64,000 bases of DNA from Antilocapra americana (lineage: Eukaryota > Chordata > Mammalia > Artiodactyla > Antilocapridae). Of the stretch, positions 59,595-64,000 are shown in pieces. The notes under the pieces are model-generated. The model saw nothing but the letters and a program-made list of their open reading frames with translations, did not search any database and was not told where the DNA came from. A program made the translations under genes and the position numbers. Every line of letters begins with the position of its first letter. Positions within the stretch are counted from its first letter, which is position 1. Location: positions 4,182,460 to 4,246,459 of the forward strand of contig ML664152.1 of NCBI GenBank assembly GCA_007570785.1. The letters run 5' to 3'.

Positions 59595-59842
59595 TGGTGT
59601 GACCCTTCTAAGGTCCGGGTGGACTGTGGACCCCCCCACCCCATCTCAGCCCCCTTTGTGGGGCCTGGGGGTCCTTCTGGGTGAGTGCTCCTTCCATCAC
59701 TCCCAACACCTCCACCCAGTCCCCACCCTCAAATGCCAGTCACCCCACAACCTGCAGTTCCCACAGCAGATCTGCCCACGGGACTCTAGCTGGAATGTTC
59801 TAGGCCTCTCTCACCTGGTAAGTTTCTATTTAAAGGTGCTAG
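59594..59842 (+). repeat. Right copy of the 249-base repeat; empty site
   Basis: The copy runs through the LTR insertion point (ggtgctag) into cactttaaaagtgg without interruption, so it preserves the uninserted state. Confidence 0.95.
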
Positions 59843-61109
59843 CACTTTAAAAGTGGGGCTGAGTCCCCAAGAGGATGGTCTGCTGGAAAGAAACATGAGA
59901 GGCAGTTGCCTCCCCTACTTCCACCTAGGAGAATTCACTTGTCAGCGCTGCAGGGCAGCAGACTGCAGAGAAAGGTGACCGCTACGGCTGAGGGGACCGA
60001 GGATTCCTCTGCGCCTCTGGACTTGGGACCTCACCAGCCCCATTCAGCCAGCAGGTGGGAAGCGTGGCCTCCACAGGTAAAGGTGGACAGGGCAGGGTGG
60101 CCCCTCCATCAACCAGAATCTGATGCTCCAAGCCAAGTGCCATGAGCCCTATCCAAAGCTTCCCCAACACGGAACCCCCCGAGGAATAGGGTGCTCCCCA
60201 GGAAGGGGCATCTCCCTTTGTACATGTGGCCCTTAGAGACAGGGAGAGTGGAGAGGAGCCCACAGTCAGCGCAGGAAGAGACTCCTCGGACCCAGCACCA
60301 AGGGACAGCCCCCCCCGACACCCACAAATTTCCCTCTAGGAACCAGCATGAACATAGAGCAGCCGCCCAGCCCCAGATCTGATGCCCCCAGCCCTTCCTG
60401 GCTTTACTGGTAGTAGCATTGGTGACCACGGTGTCATTTCAAAATTCCAGGGAGAGGTACGCTCCTCGGACCTGTCTGAGCTGTCTGGTCATCTCTGAGT
60501 CTGGCCCCTGAGCAGGGTCAGTACATATGTCAGCTCTCCTGATCTCCGCAGGCTTCAGGGGCCTGAGGGAGGGCAAGCTCAGAAGGACTCTGTGTGCCAC
60601 CCGCACAACCATCCACAGGGTCTGGCTGATTCCCGATTCTACATCTTATAGCCCCCGGGGTTGGGGGTGCGGGGTCCACACCTAGTCTTCAGCCTCTCCT
60701 GACCTCTGGCCCTGATGATGGAGCACATACGACCCTCCCTGCACCCTCCCAAGCTGGCGCTTTCTGCTTTTGGAGGCAGTGGCCCTCATGCCTCAGGATG
60801 CCCCGTGGACCCCCATGAGGCCCCACCCTTCTCACTTCCCCACCACCACGGGTGTCGGGACAGGGCAACCTCCTGACCACTCAGAAACCCATCTTAGTTC
60901 TGAAACTGACTCAAAGTAATGATCACACCACCCCCACATTCACACATGCACCCGCCTGCACCCTTGCCCTGGAAGAAGTCTTCTGGGAAGTTCCCTTTGG
61001 GTCAAGAGGCTGAACCCCAAACCCCCACACAGCCTGGTCCCCTCAATCTCAAAACATGGCCTGGACCAGCCACACCAGTGCTGATCACCACCCCAAGCAT
61101 CTTTAAATC
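59843..61109. other. Upstream intron, nothing identified
   Basis: No exon or repeat recognised. Confidence 0.45.
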
Positions 61110-63474
61110 ACACAGAAAGTAAAACTTTCCAAAACTGAACCAGGAAGAAATAGAAAATCTTAACAGACCCATTGCAAGCATGGAAGTTGAAAGTGTAATC
61201 AGAAATCTTTCAGCAAACAAAAGCCCAGGACCAGACGGCTTCACAGCTGAATCCTACCAAAACTTTAGAGAAGAGCTAACACCCATCCTACTCAAACTCT
61301 TCTAGAAAATTGCAGAGGAAGGTAAACTTCCAAACTCATTCTATGAGGCCACCATCACCCTAATACCAAAACCTGACAAAGATGCCACACACAAAAAAGA
61401 AAACTACAGACCAATATCACTGATGAACATAGACACAAAAATCCTTAACAAAATTCTAGCAAACAGAATAAACAACATATTAAAAAGATCATACATCATA
61501 ACCAAGTGGGCTTTATCCCAGGGATGCAAGGATTCTTCAATATCCACAAATCAATCAATGTAATATACCACATTAACAAGTTGAAAAATAAAAACCATAT
61601 GATTATCTCAATAGATGCAGAGAAAACCTTGACAAAATTCAACATCCATTTATGACAAAAGCCCTCCAGAAAGCAGGAATAGAAGGAACATACCTCAACA
61701 TAATAAAAGCTATTTATGACAAACCCACAGCAAACATTATCCTCACTGGTGAAAAACTGAAAGCATTTCCCCTAAAGTCAGGAACAAGACAAGGGTGCCC
61801 ACTCTCACCAGTACTATTCAACATAGTTTTGGAAGTTTTGGCCACAGCAATCAGAGCAGATAAAGAAATAAAAGGAATCCAGATTGGAAAAGAAGTAAAA
61901 CTCTCACTGTTTGCAGATGACATGATCCTCTACATAGAAAACCCTAAAGACTCTACCAGAAAATTACTAGAGCTAATCAATGAATATAGTAAAGTTGCAG
62001 GATATAAAATCAACACACAGAAATCCCTTGCATTCCTATACACTAACAATGAGAAAACAGAAAGAGAAATTAAGGAAACAATTCCATTCACCATTGCAAC
62101 TAAAAAAATTAAAGACTTAGGAATATATCTACCTAAAGAAACAAAAGACCTATATATAGAAAACTATAAAACACTGGTGAAAGAAATCAAAGAGGACACA
62201 AATAGATGGAGAAATATACCATGTTCATGGATCGGAAGAATCAATATAGTGGAAATGAGTATACTACCCAGAGCAATCTATAGATTCAATGCAACCCCAG
62301 CAAGCTATCAACGGTCTTTTTCAGAGGACTAGGACAAATAATTTTGCAATTTGTATGGAAATACAAAAAACCTCGAATAGCCAAAGCAGTCTTGAGAAAG
62401 AAGAATGGAACTGGAGGAATCAACATGCCTGACTTCAGTCTCTACTACAAAACCACAGTCATCAAGACAGTTTGGTACTGGCACAAAGAAAGAAATACAC
62501 ATCAATGGAACAAAATAGAAAGCCTAGAGATAAATCCACGCACCTATGGACACCTTATCTTTGACAAAGGAGGCAAGAATATACAATGGAGAAAAGACAA
62601 TCTCTTTAACAAGTGGTGCTGGGAAAACTGGTCAACAACTTATAAAAGAATGAAGCTAGAACACTTTCTAACACCATACACAAAAATAGACTCAAAATGG
62701 ATTAAAGATCTAAACATAAGACCAGAAACTATAAAACTCCTAGTGGAAAACATAGGCAAAACACTCTCCGACATAAATCACAGCAGGATCCTCTATGACC
62801 CACCTCTCAGAATAGGAAATAAAAGCAAAAATAAACAAATTGGACCTAATTAAAATTAAAAACTTCTGTACAACAAAGGAAACTATAAGCAAGGTGAAAA
62901 GACAGCCATCAGAATGGGAGAAAATAATAGCAAACAAAGGAACTGACAAAGAATTAATCTCAAAAATATACAAGCAAGTCCTCCAGCTCAATTCCAGAAA
63001 AATAAATGACCCAATCAAAAAGTGGGCCAAAGAACTAAACAGACATTTCTCCAAAGAAGACATACAGATGGCTAACAAATACATGAAAATATGCTCAACA
63101 TCACTCATTATCAGAGAAATGCAAATCAAAACCACAGTAAGGTACCATTTCACACCAGTCAGAATGGCTGCTATCCAAAAGTCTACAAGCAATAAATGCT
63201 AGAAAGGGTGTAGAGAAAAGGAAACCCTCTTACACTGTTTGTGGGAATGCAAACTAGTACAGCCTCTATGGAGAACAGTGTGGAGATTCCTTACAAAACT
63301 GGAAATAGAAATGCCATATGACCCAGCAATCCCACTGCTGGGCATACATACCGAGGAAACCAGAACTGAAAGAGACACAGGTACCCCAGTGTTCATCACA
63401 GCACTGTTTATAATAGCCAGGAAATGAAAGCAACCTAGCTGTCCATCAGCAGATGAAAGGATAAGAAAGCTGTG
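61110..63474 (+). mobile_element. Ruminant L1 ORF2, 5'-truncated and disabled
   Basis: Covers the ORF2 reverse transcriptase and C-terminal region. NKSPGPDGF near 61210 starts the polymerase part and the catalytic FADD lies near 61910. A 226-codon open block at 61652-62332 carries [20 protein letters not shown]. Further blocks run 62344-62853 and 62840-63202 in other frames. An in-frame stop near 61300 and frame changes near 61500, 61650, 62335 and 62850 disable it. The 3' end is cut off by an LTR at 63475. Confidence 0.95.
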
Positions 63475-64000
63475 TGCCGGGGTCCAGCCCCGGCGGGGTC
63501 CAGGGATCTTGAGGGATGAGTGGCGTCGGTGGAAGAACTGAGCTGAGTCGATGTGTGGTGATGAAGCAGTCTCTCTTTATTGCTGTTACTTTTGTAAGGT
63601 GATGGAGAAGTCTCTCCAAAAGGTGGTGGAGAAGTCTCTCACTTTATTTCTGTTAGCTTTCAGTTTTATAGCCAAAAAACATCTCCATTACATCACAACT
63701 ATTTTATGCAAACTTTTGTTTTCTATCTACCATCAACAACTTTTACATTAAGCTCATTTTCCTTACAAAAAGTCGGATTTCTGCATAATTAGACTTAACA
63801 ATAGTATGCTTGCCACTTGAATGTCTCTAGCATACCTTTATTTAGCATAATGCGGGCAAATATTCACTGTCTTACAAGATAGCCTTTTCAGCAAAGATAA
63901 AAATCTTGCAACTTATCCAGGAAACATAGAGCTAAAATCTATCTCAAAAAGAGGGGGTTGTGAAAAACTCACTTTCCCTATCCGAGAGGGAAGAAGGCTG
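63475..64000 (-). mobile_element. Class II LTR, minus orientation, runs off window
   Basis: The reverse complement of the LTR family at 26309-27657, beginning at its 3' terminus (tgccggggtccagccccgg). The polyadenylation signal region (tttatt at about 63577 and 63642) is visible, and the sequence continues through 64000. It is inserted in the L1. Whether it is a solo LTR or one end of a provirus cannot be seen here. Confidence 0.93.

Noticed and set aside
61652..62332. 226-codon open frame with FADD, considered as a functional reverse transcriptase gene
   Set aside because: It is a piece of a truncated, frame-shifted L1 ORF2. No promoter or complete ORF is present.

Overview
This is a mammalian, almost certainly bovid, nuclear genomic window. 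It is dense in ruminant-specific repeats: BovB (RTE) LINEs, Bov-tA SINEs built as tRNA-like head plus BovB tail, CHR-type tRNA SINEs, a ruminant-type L1, and 1.35 kb class II (ERVK-like) LTRs. Older mammalian layers (MLT1, MIR, old L1) lie beneath. The species cannot be fixed from sequence alone; cattle or a close relative is the best guess. A 10-base N run at 48586-48595 shows it comes from an assembly.

One protein-coding gene is supported. It runs on the minus strand across the window (about 7.3 kb to 51.0 kb, perhaps to 54.9 kb) as 13 exons with canonical GT/AG sites and fully compatible phases, giving 933 uninterrupted codons. Reading 5' to 3' (high to low coordinates), the protein is SEA-like module 1, EGF1, FN3a, SEA2, EGF2, a Pro/Ser/Thr-rich linker, FN3b, SEA3, EGF3, a second linker and the start of a ZP domain. 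This order matches uromodulin-like 1 (UMODL1, olfactorin). The signal peptide, EMI and WAP exons expected upstream must lie beyond base 64000. The rest of the ZP domain and the membrane anchor must lie before base 1. One extra exon is possible at 54736-54859.

Layout: 1-3.5 kb is a nest of L1, BovB and Bov-tA fragments. 3.5-7.3 kb is downstream intron. 7.3-21.1 kb holds the ZP-start, EGF3, SEA3, FN3b, linker and EGF2 exons. 21-33 kb holds SEA2 and FN3a, with a solo LTR at 26.3-27.7 kb. 33-46 kb is a 13 kb intron of old and young repeats. 46.1-51.0 kb holds EGF1 and SEA1. 51-61 kb is intron, including an LTR with an unusual flanking duplication at 58.0-59.8 kb. 61.1-63.5 kb is a dead L1 ORF2, interrupted by another LTR running off the window end.

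The points most worth checking are the cassette-like exon architecture of the gene, the loss of the fifth cysteine in EGF1, the GSVVV autoproteolysis-type motif in SEA3, and the LTR at 58.3-59.6 kb. That LTR lacks 18 bases at its 3' end and is followed by a copy of its own empty insertion site. I saw no CRISPR array, rRNA gene, functional tRNA gene or other system novel at the gene-family level.
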